Notes: generated by a model from the sequence alone, not told the origin. A DNA stretch of 64,000 nt from JAJZEO01 sp964350315 (GCA_964350315.1 CAYGJD010000010.1:1-64000); one strand, 5' to 3'. Counted from the first letter of the stretch, positions 1 through 9,853 are shown. Numbers and translations are program-made.

Positions 1-1058
1 TTATTCGTGGGGGTGGGGATGAATATGCGTTAACTCTCCCTGTTATTCTTGAAGTTGGCTCCTATATCGCAGAACTTATTAAAAAAGATCGTGAAGGAAA
101 CAAGTTCATCGAAGAAAAAATTCCTAAAATGCGAGCTGCTCTCTACCAAGATTTAGGTGTAAGATTTCCAGGTGTTCACGTACGAACAGAAGCCCCCCAC
201 CTTGAAGAAGAAGACTATTGTATCTACCTAAATGAAGTTCCTTTAATGCGTGGAAAAATCATTAAAGATCATCTATTGACAAATGAAACGGAACAAAATT
301 TACGAAGATATAATATTCCCCACACAGAAACGAAAAATCTCATGAACCAAACTTCTTTCTGGGTGGCAAAAAAATATACAGATGTCCTGAATAAAGCTGG
401 AATTAAGTATTGGGAAGTTCTCGATGTAATGATTCTGCACCTTTCATACTTTTATCGACAATATGCACATGAATTTATTGGTATTCAAGAAGTCCGAGCT
501 ATTTTAGAATTTATAGAAAAATCTTTCCCTGATCTTGTGAAAGAAGTTACAAGACTTGTCCCCCTTCAAAAACTTACAGAAATCTATAAACGATTGGTTC
601 AGGAACAAGTTTCTATCAAAGATTTGCGTACAATTCTTGAATCTCTTAGTGAATTTGCACAAACGGAAAAAGATACAGTCATCTTGACGGAATACATCCG
701 CTCATCCTTAAAGCGTTACATTAGTTATAAGTATTCTAAAGGCCAGACGGTTCTTTCTGTCTATCTTCTTGATCCAGAAATTGAGGATATGGTCCGTGGC
801 GGGATTAAACAAACATCTGCAGGTTCCTATTTGGCTCTTGATCCAGATTCAGTTCAGCTTATTTTACAGGCTATGAGAACAACCGTTCAGCCAACTCCTC
901 CAGGAGGGTCATCTCCTATCTTACTTACAGCCATCGACGTACGTAGATTTGTGAGAAAGTTGATCGAGGGAGAATTCCCCGATTTTGCTGTTGTTTCTTA
1001 TCAAGAGGTCGTACCTGAAATTCGCATTCAGCCTCTTGGGCGAATCCAATTGAATTAA
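1..1058 (+). CDS. sctV: Type III secretion export-gate protein SctV (LcrD/CdsV), C-terminal part
   Basis: The frame is open from base 3 at the left edge and ends at 1058, giving about 351 residues, roughly the C-terminal half of a family that is usually near 700 residues. The visible part is the cytoplasmic domain of the inner-membrane export gate, which forms a nonameric ring and docks export substrates and chaperones. Recognisable segments are 'GGGDEYALTLPVILEVG' at the start, 'RAALYQDLGVRFPGVHV' and a C-terminal 'IRIQPLGRIQLN'. The N-terminal membrane helices lie outside the window. It is followed after 51 nt by the gatekeeper gene copN and then its chaperone gene, the same order as lcrD-lcrE-sycE in Chlamydia trachomatis, which supports the assignment strongly. 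Confidence 0.93.
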   Translation, partial: IRGGGDEYALTLPVILEVGSYIAELIKKDREGNKFIEEKIPKMRAALYQDLGVRFPGVHVRTEAPHLEEEDYCIYLNEVPLMRGKIIKDHLLTNETEQNLRRYNIPHTETKNLMNQTSFWVAKKYTDVLNKAGIKYWEVLDVMILHLSYFYRQYAHEFIGIQEVRAILEFIEKSFPDLVKEVTRLVPLQKLTEIYKRLVQEQVSIKDLRTILESLSEFAQTEKDTVILTEYIRSSLKRYISYKYSKGQTVLSVYLLDPEIEDMVRGGIKQTSAGSYLALDPDSVQLILQAMRTTVQPTPPGGSSPILLTAIDVRRFVRKLIEGEFPDFAVVSYQEVVPEIRIQPLGRIQLN

Positions 1059-1109
1059 ATACCCTCCAAAAGACATCATTAATACCAAAGAAGGCAAGGG
1101 TAGATCTTA

Positions 1110-2333
1110 ATGTCTGATAATCGGGTAAATCCATCAGATTCAGTAGGTGCACGTAGAGCGCAGATGATGCGTCTTGAGCAAATGCAACGAGCGACTTTAA
1201 TGGAAGCTCGTCTTCTAGGCAATGAAAGAAGCATGACAGAACGTACTGAAGATGCGTTATTTAACCCTTTTGCTATGATGAAAAACTCCGAGACGTTAGA
1301 AAAACGTATCAGACGGCACGACTCTGCTCAAAAAAGTGATGAAACAGAAGAAGAAGAACATATCGATGATAAGCTGATTGATGATGTCAGTAAAGCAGCC
1401 AAAGAATTTCAAGATCGAAACCCTGAAATGCAAAAAAGGGCCCTCCTCGGTCTTAAAGGCATGATCGATATTGATGATACGGCAGAGGAAATTCTTTCTA
1501 AGGTTTTAAAATCCTATCCAGATAAATTTCTTGCAGATGAAGCCCTTGATTTTATGTGTGCAACAAGCAACCCCTCAACAAAAATGGGGCAAAAAATGCG
1601 CATGGCAAGAAACTTACTGAACAATCAATTTGGTCGTGAAGTTCGAGCAGGTCGAAACATTAATCAAGAGGCACAGGAATTCTCAAAGCAAGGTCTTGGT
1701 TCTAGCACAGGTCTTAGAGACCTATATCGTGAGATTACAGGAAATCCAAGAGAATCCCTTACTCTCTTTGAAGAGTTGATTGAAAAATTTGACTTCAACA
1801 AGATGAAAAACATCATCAGTTTTATGTTACACTCGCTGGGTGCAGATATGAAATCAAAAGGGCCTTCAATTTCAAAGGGAGAGCTGCAACGCCTTTTTAC
1901 CGAAACAAGATCTATGCAGGCAATACTAAGTGTATATCGTTTTTTTTATGGAAGAATGGCCCTTATTCAAGGTGCTTTTACAAGAGCTGACTTAACTCTT
2001 CCGATGCGAATCACGTTCGATCTACTTTCTAAATTATATGTAAAACTTCTTGCAGAAAGGTACCCAACTCCAGACAAAGTTTTAAGACTTGCTTCTCTTC
2101 TTGGTATTTCTGAGGAAATTCTTGCTCAAGTGATTATTTACACGCAATTTAGAGATGCTGTAAGAGCCACATCACCAAAATTATTCCGAAATGATCGTCA
2201 TAGACAAGACCTTCTTATGACTCTAATAGAAACAATATCAGAACTTGATGACCTTCTTGAAGAAGAAGAAGAGGACGAAGAAGAGGAAGAAGAACCTCCA
2301 AAAGGTTGGAGCAACAAAGATAGCGTCGATTAA
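1110..2333 (+). CDS. copN: Type III secretion gatekeeper CopN/SctW (LcrE/YopN family)
   Basis: This 407-residue protein is the switch that blocks translocator or effector export until contact and is itself secreted; in Chlamydia it is called CopN. Family features seen are the polar N-terminus, the segment 'ALLGLKGMIDIDDTAEEIL' and the helical YopN/LcrE region through residue 350. An AAGGG Shine-Dalgarno sequence lies 9 nt before the ATG. It sits between sctV and a CesT-type chaperone gene that probably encodes its export chaperone. An oddity is the C-terminus, where residues about 378-393 form a nearly uninterrupted run of Glu/Asp before a short 'PPKGWSNKDSVD' tail. Such a tail could be a chaperone- or gate-binding element, but that is inference. 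Confidence 0.88.
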   Translation: MSDNRVNPSDSVGARRAQMMRLEQMQRATLMEARLLGNERSMTERTEDALFNPFAMMKNSETLEKRIRRHDSAQKSDETEEEEHIDDKLIDDVSKAAKEFQDRNPEMQKRALLGLKGMIDIDDTAEEILSKVLKSYPDKFLADEALDFMCATSNPSTKMGQKMRMARNLLNNQFGREVRAGRNINQEAQEFSKQGLGSSTGLRDLYREITGNPRESLTLFEELIEKFDFNKMKNIISFMLHSLGADMKSKGPSISKGELQRLFTETRSMQAILSVYRFFYGRMALIQGAFTRADLTLPMRITFDLLSKLYVKLLAERYPTPDKVLRLASLLGISEEILAQVIIYTQFRDAVRATSPKLFRNDRHRQDLLMTLIETISELDDLLEEEEEDEEEEEEPPKGWSNKDSVD

Positions 2334-2348
2334 GGAGAGTTGTAAATA

Positions 2349-2816
2349 ATGGCATTCGAAGATGTATTAGAAGAGTTAAGCAATGAGTTCGATGTCGATC
2401 TCCACCCTGATTTACATGGTCTTTGTACAATCATGATCAATGAAACCTTCAAGGTACAACTTGAAGTAGATGTCACAGGTGAAAATATACAAATCGCAAC
2501 ACTTGTTTGTGAACTACCCCCTGGCCGTTTTAGAGAAAACATTCTTAAAGATGCGCTAAAAGCTAACTATCAAGTCACAGAAAACCATGGGACTCTTTCC
2601 TACACGGGCCCTGACAATGCTCTTGTTCTTTTGCTGAACGTATTAATGCATGGGCTAACAGGTAAAGAATTATACGAACATCTATCTATCTTTGTGCAAA
2701 GAGCAACTGGTTGGCGAAAAGCAATCGATAGCGGTTTTCCATCTCCACAAGATACGAATGAAGTTCCTAAAGGGGATGGTAGCGGCAAAACTTCTCTTTT
2801 TGGTTTTAAAGAATAG
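2349..2816 (+). CDS. Type III secretion chaperone, CesT/SycE family (probable CopN chaperone)
   Basis: The 155-residue acidic protein has the size and alternating beta/helix pattern of class I type III chaperones (CesT/Tir chaperone family). The N-terminus 'MAFEDVLEELSNEFDVDL' is typical, and residues 95-115 ('LVLLLNVLMHGLTGKELY') fit the dimerising helix. Its gene starts 15 nt after copN, with AAGGAG upstream overlapping the copN stop region, so the two are probably cotranscribed. By position it corresponds to sycE/scc1 of Chlamydia. The C-terminal 35 residues are polar and probably disordered. The partner is inferred from gene order only. Confidence 0.82.
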   Translation: MAFEDVLEELSNEFDVDLHPDLHGLCTIMINETFKVQLEVDVTGENIQIATLVCELPPGRFRENILKDALKANYQVTENHGTLSYTGPDNALVLLLNVLMHGLTGKELYEHLSIFVQRATGWRKAIDSGFPSPQDTNEVPKGDGSGKTSLFGFKE

Positions 2817-2864
2817 AATACTTAATTAGAATCACACTTTATTAGTTTTTCTTAGGGGTGTGCT

Positions 2865-5800
2865 TTGTTAAAATTCCATTTTTCTTTTGGTTGTATCTGC
2901 GCTCTATCGATCTCATCACTATTTGCAGCAGGGTCTTCCACAGTCACAACAGCAGCTGAATTAAACACAGCCATTACAAATGCGAATCTCAGCACAACAG
3001 GCTTATACACCATCACCTTTCGTCAAAATATCAAAAATAGTACCGTCTTTCTTACCCCCCTTGCCTCTGACACAAATTTTGCAACTCTGAGCAGAACAAC
3101 AACTGATAACGTGATCACTGTTGATGGTAGAAACAACACTCTAACAACAAGTGGAAATTTCCGCGGATTTTTTGTTGGTGGAGGAAATCAATCCAATTCA
3201 AGTGGTATTATCACAATTCAAGATCTTACAATTTCTGGTGCAAAAGCACTTGGTGGTACTGGTGGTAACGGTTTCTATGGTGGTGGTGGTGGAGCAGGAA
3301 TGGGTGCTGGTCTATTTGTTGCCAAAAATACAAATGTCGTTATCAACAACGTGGATTTTGTTGACTGTACAGCTCAAGGCGGTACTGGAGGAAATTTTAG
3401 CACATCACGCCCTACTTATTACGGCGGCGGTGGTGGTGGTGGAATGAGAGGAAACGGTGGAAATTCAACCAATGTTTATCAGGGTGGAGGCGGAGGAGGC
3501 TTTGGCTCTAATGGAACAAATACTCCTGGCCCTCCAACAAATGCTGGAGGCAATGGCGGTGGCTTCGGTTTTGGGAGTGATGGCAATGGGGGCAGTGGTG
3601 CAACTACAGCAACACCATCATCTTCATACGCTCCATCTGGTGGTGCCGGCGGGGGTGGTGGTGGTGCTGGTCCAAATGGCAACGGTGGTGGTGCTGGTGG
3701 ATTTGGAGCAGGATCTGGTGGTGCCTCATATGCAAACGGCTATCTTTATGCTGGTACACGTGGAGGTTTTGGTGGCGGCGGTGGTGGTGGGTTTGAAAAT
3801 GGCGCAGGTGGATTTGGTGGTGGTGGCTGCGGAGCTGGTAATACATCATCTGCTTTTGCTGGTGGAGCTGGTTCAAGCAATGGAAAAGGTGGTGGCGGAG
3901 CTGCTCTTGGTGGCGCGATCTTTATTCAAGAAGGTGGATCGCTTGAAATTCAGCAAGCTTCTTTTAGCAGGAGTTCATTAGTAGCTGGCTCGGGCGGAAA
4001 CAATGGAAGCACCTATGGAACAGACATATTTATGCAATCTGGGGCGAGCCTTACTTTTAATATTTCTACAGACCATTCTCTTACGAATCCAATTGAAAGT
4101 GATCAATCAACGACCGTTACAACAGGTGGAATTACAAAATCAGGGAGTGCTAACTTAACACTACCTGCAGGAAACACTTTCACAGGATCATTGAATATAA
4201 ACGCTGGTCAAGTGATCGTTTCGGCTGATTCATGTATGGGAGTCAGCACTATAGCTCCAAGCATTAATGGGGGAACTCTTACCATCACAGACACATTAAC
4301 ATCAGATAGAAATTTTTCAGTTGGCTCATCAAATGGATCTATAAATGTTTCATCAGGGAAAACAGCTACTCTTTCAGGTGTCGTATCAGGTGCTGGAACC
4401 CTTACAAAAACTAATTCTGGAACTTTAGCTCTTTCTGGAGAAAATACAATAACTGGTGGGCTGACAGTCAGTGCCGGAACTCTTATTGTGGGGAGCGACT
4501 CCTCTTTTGGTGATTCAACCATCTCCCCTTCAATCAACGGAGGAACTCTAAATCTTTCTTCCACATTTTCAACAGATAGAGATTTTGACATTGGTAGTAG
4601 TGGAGCAACAGTTGATGTTGATGCCAACAAATCATTTACTGTTGAGGGAATGCTTACAAACACTGGGGCATTTACAAAAACGGGAACAGGAACTCTTGTA
4701 TTAAATGGTGATTCTACAGGAGTTTCTCACGCAACAACTCTTTCTGCAGGACAAACATATATCCATGGTGGCATTCGTGGCAATATGGCAATAAGCAGTG
4801 GCGCCACACTTTCAGGAAATGGTTCTGTTGGAACAATCACAGAGAACCACGGTATCCTTAATCCAGGGGCATCGATTGGAACATTGACAATCACTGGTGA
4901 CTATACACAAAGTAGTGATGGTCGTCTGCACATCGAAGTTGATACAACGAGTCATGATATCGTTAATGTAAGTGGAACAGCAACTCTAGCAGGAGATCTT
5001 TTTCTTGAATTTACACCAGGCGGATATAGCCAAAATCACCGTATTGATTTTCTAAATGCAGGCACTGTTTCTGGAACATTCTCATCAATCACGCATATCG
5101 CAACAGAAGCTGTAACTATTTCATACACTGATTCTGCCGTCTATGTGGTGCTTACAAATGGAGCTGCCATCCCAATTGTTCCTATATCAGAGCTGACGGG
5201 AAATGAACAAGCTGTTGCTCAATACCTTTTTGGTGCGCATGTGACCAATCCAAATGATGAGCTTTTTGCATTAAGAGTTGCTCTTGCTAACTTAGAGACA
5301 GCAAGTGAGTATGAAGACGCACTTCTTCACATCTCCCCTGTCCAATTCGGCGACCTTTCTATTCTTACATTCCGCAATACAAGTGATTTTCTTAAAAATC
5401 TTACCTTTCCACAATTTTATTGCCCATCAAGTGAGCTTTTCTTTTACGCAACGCCCTACTATAGCTACTATAACCAAGACCTCAGTGGCCAACAATACGG
5501 ATTTGAGGCAAACAGCGGTGGAGCAACCGTTGGCGTTAATTACACAAGTAAAGAACACTATACTTTCGGTGGATTGGTCGGCTACACATACACATACCAA
5601 CACTGGCAGCAAAATGCTGGTAATGCAGATATTCAAGGTGTTTATGTAGGTCCTTACTTTGGATACAATAACGACCGGTCTTCTGTTTCTTTTGGGCCTA
5701 TGTTTGTCTATCAAAACTATGAGACAAAAAGACGCGTTCAATTCACAGGTTATGATCAGACAGCAAAAGCTAATTTTAATAGCTACGGCGCAGGAGCCCA

Positions 5801-6281
5801 CGTTGTTGCAAGAACTTCTATTCCGTTTAAGATGTACATGGGAAGTTTAAATGTAGTACCTAAATTTAACTTTGATGGAATTGCCCTTTGGCAAGATTCT
5901 ATCAAGGAAAAAGACGGTGGAACGACAAATTTAAATATACATTCTCAGTACTATGGAACTGTTGTTCCAAAAGCAATTCTCGGATTTTCTAAAACGATTG
6001 AAGCTGGCAAACAATTTTCTATCACTCCCTATTTTGGAATTGGTTATAGAGGTTTCTTTTTCTTTGGAGAACAAACTCTCACTTCTGGCTTAGTCATCTC
6101 ACCAGAATATTCTGACTTCACTGTCGTAACTAACACATCTGCCATAAATCAAGTTTCGGTGGAAGTAAACATTAGCGCAATTCGATGCAAAAGCATGACA
6201 CTTGATTTAGGATATGAATACAATGGTGGTAGTGGCGCACAAAACCAAAATCTTGAACTTAAATTCGGTTATAACTTCTAA
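2865..6281 (+). CDS. Large glycine-rich autotransporter (Pmp-like), copy 1
   Basis: The 1138-residue protein begins at TTG with the SD-like 'AGGGG' 6 nt upstream. A signal peptide covers residues 1-22 ('SISSLFAA' before the cleavage site). Residues about 125-365 are extremely glycine-rich (GGGGG runs). Then comes a 'GGAIFIQEGG' segment that recalls the GGAI motif of chlamydial Pmps. Residues about 410-740 contain autotransporter-associated beta-strand repeats ('TKSGSANLTLPAGNTFTG', 'TKTNSGTLALSGENTITG', 'TKTGTGTLVLNGDS'). A beta-barrel autotransporter domain runs from about 855 to the end and finishes 'LELKFGYNF' with the terminal aromatic expected for BAM insertion. It should be exported by Sec and displayed on the outer membrane, possibly as an adhesin. 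It is a tandem paralogue of the next gene. The ligand is unknown. Confidence 0.85.
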   Translation: MLKFHFSFGCICALSISSLFAAGSSTVTTAAELNTAITNANLSTTGLYTITFRQNIKNSTVFLTPLASDTNFATLSRTTTDNVITVDGRNNTLTTSGNFRGFFVGGGNQSNSSGIITIQDLTISGAKALGGTGGNGFYGGGGGAGMGAGLFVAKNTNVVINNVDFVDCTAQGGTGGNFSTSRPTYYGGGGGGGMRGNGGNSTNVYQGGGGGGFGSNGTNTPGPPTNAGGNGGGFGFGSDGNGGSGATTATPSSSYAPSGGAGGGGGGAGPNGNGGGAGGFGAGSGGASYANGYLYAGTRGGFGGGGGGGFENGAGGFGGGGCGAGNTSSAFAGGAGSSNGKGGGGAALGGAIFIQEGGSLEIQQASFSRSSLVAGSGGNNGSTYGTDIFMQSGASLTFNISTDHSLTNPIESDQSTTVTTGGITKSGSANLTLPAGNTFTGSLNINAGQVIVSADSCMGVSTIAPSINGGTLTITDTLTSDRNFSVGSSNGSINVSSGKTATLSGVVSGAGTLTKTNSGTLALSGENTITGGLTVSAGTLIVGSDSSFGDSTISPSINGGTLNLSSTFSTDRDFDIGSSGATVDVDANKSFTVEGMLTNTGAFTKTGTGTLVLNGDSTGVSHATTLSAGQTYIHGGIRGNMAISSGATLSGNGSVGTITENHGILNPGASIGTLTITGDYTQSSDGRLHIEVDTTSHDIVNVSGTATLAGDLFLEFTPGGYSQNHRIDFLNAGTVSGTFSSITHIATEAVTISYTDSAVYVVLTNGAAIPIVPISELTGNEQAVAQYLFGAHVTNPNDELFALRVALANLETASEYEDALLHISPVQFGDLSILTFRNTSDFLKNLTFPQFYCPSSELFFYATPYYSYYNQDLSGQQYGFEANSGGATVGVNYTSKEHYTFGGLVGYTYTYQHWQQNAGNADIQGVYVGPYFGYNNDRSSVSFGPMFVYQNYETKRRVQFTGYDQTAKANFNSYGAGAHVVARTSIPFKMYMGSLNVVPKFNFDGIALWQDSIKEKDGGTTNLNIHSQYYGTVVPKAILGFSKTIEAGKQFSITPYFGIGYRGFFFFGEQTLTSGLVISPEYSDFTVVTNTSAINQVSVEVNISAIRCKSMTLDLGYEYNGGSGAQNQNLELKFGYNF

Positions 6282-6381
6282 GATGAATGAAAAACTCATT
6301 GATGAAAAAACGCTTTTTAGTTTTCCAGAAATAGAGCTCTTCTATACGATAATAATCTTTAGTTGATTATACGGGGCGCAA

Positions 6382-9300
6382 ATGAATTTATCTAAATCAA
6401 GAATTGTAATTCTATCAATGCTGATTTCTTCCAATCTTTTTGCTGCATCTCCTGGAGGTAATGCTTCAACCGCTGCAGAACTAACGACAGAGATTGTAAA
6501 TGCCAACGCAAACACGTCTGGAATATATACGATTACGATAACCGCAGACATCCCCTATTCAACTAATTTCACTCCTTTAAGCTCAGATGCAAATTTTGCT
6601 ACTGTTGCTCGGGACATTACTATTTATGGTGGACAAAACACTATCACAGCAACTGGTCCTTACCGTGGATTTTTTGTTGGTGGAGGAGACCAAACTGCCT
6701 CAAGTGGAACAATTAGAATCAGTGAACTCACAATCGCATCTGCAAAAGCAAAAGGCGGTAACGGTGGAGTTGGTTTTTTTGCTGGCGGTGGTGGAGCAGG
6801 AATGGGTGGTGGCCTTTTTGTAGCTAAAAATACAACTGTTCTACTTGATGGCGTCACTTTTTCAAACTGTGTTGCACAAGGTGGTGATGGTGGGGCTGCT
6901 GATATTAGCACAGTAACCCATTACGCAAATACCGGTGGTGGCGGCGGAGGCATGTTTGGAGATGGAGGAAAATCAGACCCAAGTTACAGCGCAAATAATG
7001 TTGCATGCGGTGGTGGTGGTGGTGGTTTTTCAACAGCTGGATCACCCCCTACTGCCGGAACTGTAGGCGGTGTTGGTGGTGGTTTTGTTTATGGTAATGC
7101 TGCTACTGCAGTAAATGGTGGTGCTGGAGGAACGACCTCTTCTCCCGCAAGAAACGCTCAAGCCCCTTCTGGAACAGCAGGTGGCGGCGGTGGTGGTGGT
7201 GGTCCAAATGCGAATGCCGGCGGTGCAGGGGGATTTGGTGGAGGGTCAGGTGGTACCTCTTCAGTTTTAGGAGACGCTCGCTATGATTATACTGGAAATG
7301 CTACAGGTGGCTTTGGTGGTGGCGGAGGTGGACATCTCTATGGCGCACCGGGCGGATTTGGTGGTGGTGGAGCTTCTGACTCAAGTGGGAATGGAAATAA
7401 CGGGTCAGCATTTGGAGGCGGGACAGGAAATCAAACGCTTGGCGGCGGTGGAGCTGGTCTTGGTGGAGCTATCTTTATTCAAGAAGGTGGATCACTTGAA
7501 ATTCAGAGCGTAACATTTAGCCAAAATACTATCACAGGTGGTACAGGCGCTAATAGTGGAGTTGCATTAGGAAAAGATATTTTTATGCAATCAGGTGGTA
7601 GCATCGATTTTAATATTTCTAGTGACTATTCACTGGTTAATCCAATTGCAAGTGATCAATTTGCAAGTGATCAATCAATGACTGTGACAACAGGTGGTTT
7701 AACAAAATCCGGAACAGCAACACTTACTTTACCAACAGACAATACTTTTACTGGAACAGTTAACGTTACAGCAGGAACGCTTTCTATAAGTGATGATTCT
7801 TGTTTAGGACACAGCTCAAATAGAGCAACCATCAATGGTGGAACACTTACAACAACCAATACAATGACTATCCCAAGAACTATGACGGCAGGTTCTAGTG
7901 ATGCTACTTTTAGCGTACCTTATAATAAGATCTTGACCCTTTCAGGAGCTGTTTCAGGTAGCGGAGGCGTTGTAAAAAGCGGTTCCGGGAAATTGATCCT
8001 TACAAATGACAATACATTTTCAGGTGGGGCAACAATTAATTCTGGAATTCTATCAGTAAGCAATGATGCTGCCCTTGGTGATTCAACTGGCGATGCTACG
8101 TTTGATGGAGGAACTTTAAATGTTACATCAACATTTTCAACTGACAGAGACCACTCTTTTTCAAGTGGTGGAGGTACTGTAGACGTCGATGAAGACGTCA
8201 CTTACACAATCGGTGGTCAACTTACAAGTACAGGAGCTTTTACAAAGACAGGCACAGGAATCCTTGTCTTAAATGGTGATTCAACAGGAGTCTCCCATAC
8301 AACAACCCTCTCTGCAGGGCAAACATATATACATGGTGGCATTCGTGGTAATATGTCAATCAGCAGTGGAGCTACACTTTCAGGAAATGGATCTGTTGGA
8401 ACAATCACAGAAAACCACGGCACTATTTCACCAGGAGCTTCGATTGGAACTTTGACTATTGCTGGTGATCTTACTTTAAACAGCGATGGAACAGTACAAA
8501 TTGAAATTGACTCAACTTCTCATGATATCATCAATGTTGGAGGAACAGCAAACCTTACGGGGGATCTTTTTATTGATTTTGGCCCAGGAGCCTATCAAAA
8601 AAATCACCGCGTTGATTTTCTAAATGCTGGCACCGTCTCTGGAACTTTTTTAACAGTAAATCATATCGTCACAGAACCTGTTACAGTAACATATTTAGGC
8701 ACTACAGCAGTATATGCTATTTTAACAAATGGAGCTGCAATTCCAATCGTGCCAGCTTCTTCTTTGACTGGAAATGAAAAAGCTGTTGCAGATTATCTTT
8801 TTGGGCCTCATGTAACTAATCCAAACGATGAGCTTTTTGCCTTGCGTCATAGTCTCGCTAGCCTGACTTCAGAAGATGCATATAAACAGGCACTTCTTCA
8901 CCTCTCTCCTGTTCAATTTGGCGACCTTTCTATCGTTACATTCCGAAATAGTAGTGATATCGCAAGAAACCTTGCTTTCCCTGCATTTTATTGCCCTACA
9001 AGCGAACTTTTCTTTTACGCAACACCTTTATATTCTTACTACTCTCAAAACCTAAGTGGTCAGCAGTATGGATTTGAAGCAAATACTGGTGGAGCAACTG
9101 TTGGTATAAATTATACAAATAAAAACCACTTTACGTTCGGTGGAATGGTTGGCTATACATACACATACCAACACTGGCAGCAAAATGCTGGAAACGCTGA
9201 CATTCAGGGTGTTTATGTTGGCCCCTACTTTGGATACAACACAAACAAGACCTCACTTTCTGTTGGCCCTATGTTTGTCTATCAAAACTATGACACAAAA

Positions 9301-9852
9301 AGACGCGTTCAATTCACAGGTTATAACGAAACAGCAAAAGCTAATTTCAATAGCTACGGCACAGGCGCCCACGTCGTTGCAAGAACTTCGATTCCAGTTG
9401 ATATGTATATGGGAAGTCTAAATGTAATGCCTAAATTCAACTTTGATGGAATTGCACTTTGGCAAGACTCAATCAAAGAAAAAAATGGCAGCTCTGCAAA
9501 TTTAGATGCTAATTCTCAGTACTATGGAACAGTTGTTCCAAAAGCTATATTAGGTTTTTCTAAAACAATTGAAGCAGGCAAAAAATTTTCCATCACCCCC
9601 TATTTTGGAATTGGTTATAGAGGTTTCTTTTTCTTTGGAGAACAAACGCTCACTTCTGGCTTACAAATAACACCTGATCACACCGATTTTACTGTCATAA
9701 CTAACACAAAATCAATAAATCAAGTTGCAGTAGAAGTAAATATCAGTGCAGTTCGTTGCCAAAATATGACTTTAGAATTAGGGTATGAATTTAATGGAGG
9801 TAGTGGTGCTCAGAACCAAAACCTCGAAATTAAATTCGGATATAACTACTAA
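6382..9852 (+). CDS. Large glycine-rich autotransporter (Pmp-like), copy 2
   Basis: The 1156-residue protein starts at ATG with GGGGCG just upstream. It has a signal peptide (residues 1-22, ending 'SNLFAA') and the same architecture as its upstream neighbour: a Gly-rich block at about 120-355, 'GGAIFIQEGGSLEIQ' followed by 'FSQN' (a GGAI plus FxxN pair as in Pmps), three autotransporter-associated beta-strand repeats, and a C-terminal beta-barrel from about 875 ending 'IKFGYNY'. The two barrels are nearly identical, with exact DNA matches of about 50 nt (9598-9647 against 6027-6076), which indicates recent duplication or gene conversion. The Gly-rich regions have diverged in length and order. 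The malQ start codon follows its stop after one base, so malQ translation is probably coupled to it. Confidence 0.85.
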   Translation: MNLSKSRIVILSMLISSNLFAASPGGNASTAAELTTEIVNANANTSGIYTITITADIPYSTNFTPLSSDANFATVARDITIYGGQNTITATGPYRGFFVGGGDQTASSGTIRISELTIASAKAKGGNGGVGFFAGGGGAGMGGGLFVAKNTTVLLDGVTFSNCVAQGGDGGAADISTVTHYANTGGGGGGMFGDGGKSDPSYSANNVACGGGGGGFSTAGSPPTAGTVGGVGGGFVYGNAATAVNGGAGGTTSSPARNAQAPSGTAGGGGGGGGPNANAGGAGGFGGGSGGTSSVLGDARYDYTGNATGGFGGGGGGHLYGAPGGFGGGGASDSSGNGNNGSAFGGGTGNQTLGGGGAGLGGAIFIQEGGSLEIQSVTFSQNTITGGTGANSGVALGKDIFMQSGGSIDFNISSDYSLVNPIASDQFASDQSMTVTTGGLTKSGTATLTLPTDNTFTGTVNVTAGTLSISDDSCLGHSSNRATINGGTLTTTNTMTIPRTMTAGSSDATFSVPYNKILTLSGAVSGSGGVVKSGSGKLILTNDNTFSGGATINSGILSVSNDAALGDSTGDATFDGGTLNVTSTFSTDRDHSFSSGGGTVDVDEDVTYTIGGQLTSTGAFTKTGTGILVLNGDSTGVSHTTTLSAGQTYIHGGIRGNMSISSGATLSGNGSVGTITENHGTISPGASIGTLTIAGDLTLNSDGTVQIEIDSTSHDIINVGGTANLTGDLFIDFGPGAYQKNHRVDFLNAGTVSGTFLTVNHIVTEPVTVTYLGTTAVYAILTNGAAIPIVPASSLTGNEKAVADYLFGPHVTNPNDELFALRHSLASLTSEDAYKQALLHLSPVQFGDLSIVTFRNSSDIARNLAFPAFYCPTSELFFYATPLYSYYSQNLSGQQYGFEANTGGATVGINYTNKNHFTFGGMVGYTYTYQHWQQNAGNADIQGVYVGPYFGYNTNKTSLSVGPMFVYQNYDTKRRVQFTGYNETAKANFNSYGTGAHVVARTSIPVDMYMGSLNVMPKFNFDGIALWQDSIKEKNGSSANLDANSQYYGTVVPKAILGFSKTIEAGKKFSITPYFGIGYRGFFFFGEQTLTSGLQITPDHTDFTVITNTKSINQVAVEVNISAVRCQNMTLELGYEFNGGSGAQNQNLEIKFGYNY

Positions 9853-9853
9853 G

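Noticed and set aside
3151..3981. Long open frames on both strands inside the glycine-rich autotransporter region (also 6660-7513)
   Set aside because: GGN-rich DNA gives stop-free alternative frames coding for Pro-, Val- or His-rich low-complexity products. They lack ribosome-binding sites and sit inside a well-supported gene.
5427..5801. 124-codon antisense frame in the barrel of autotransporter 1
   Set aside because: It is Cys- and Ile-rich noise opposite a conserved barrel, with no initiation signal.
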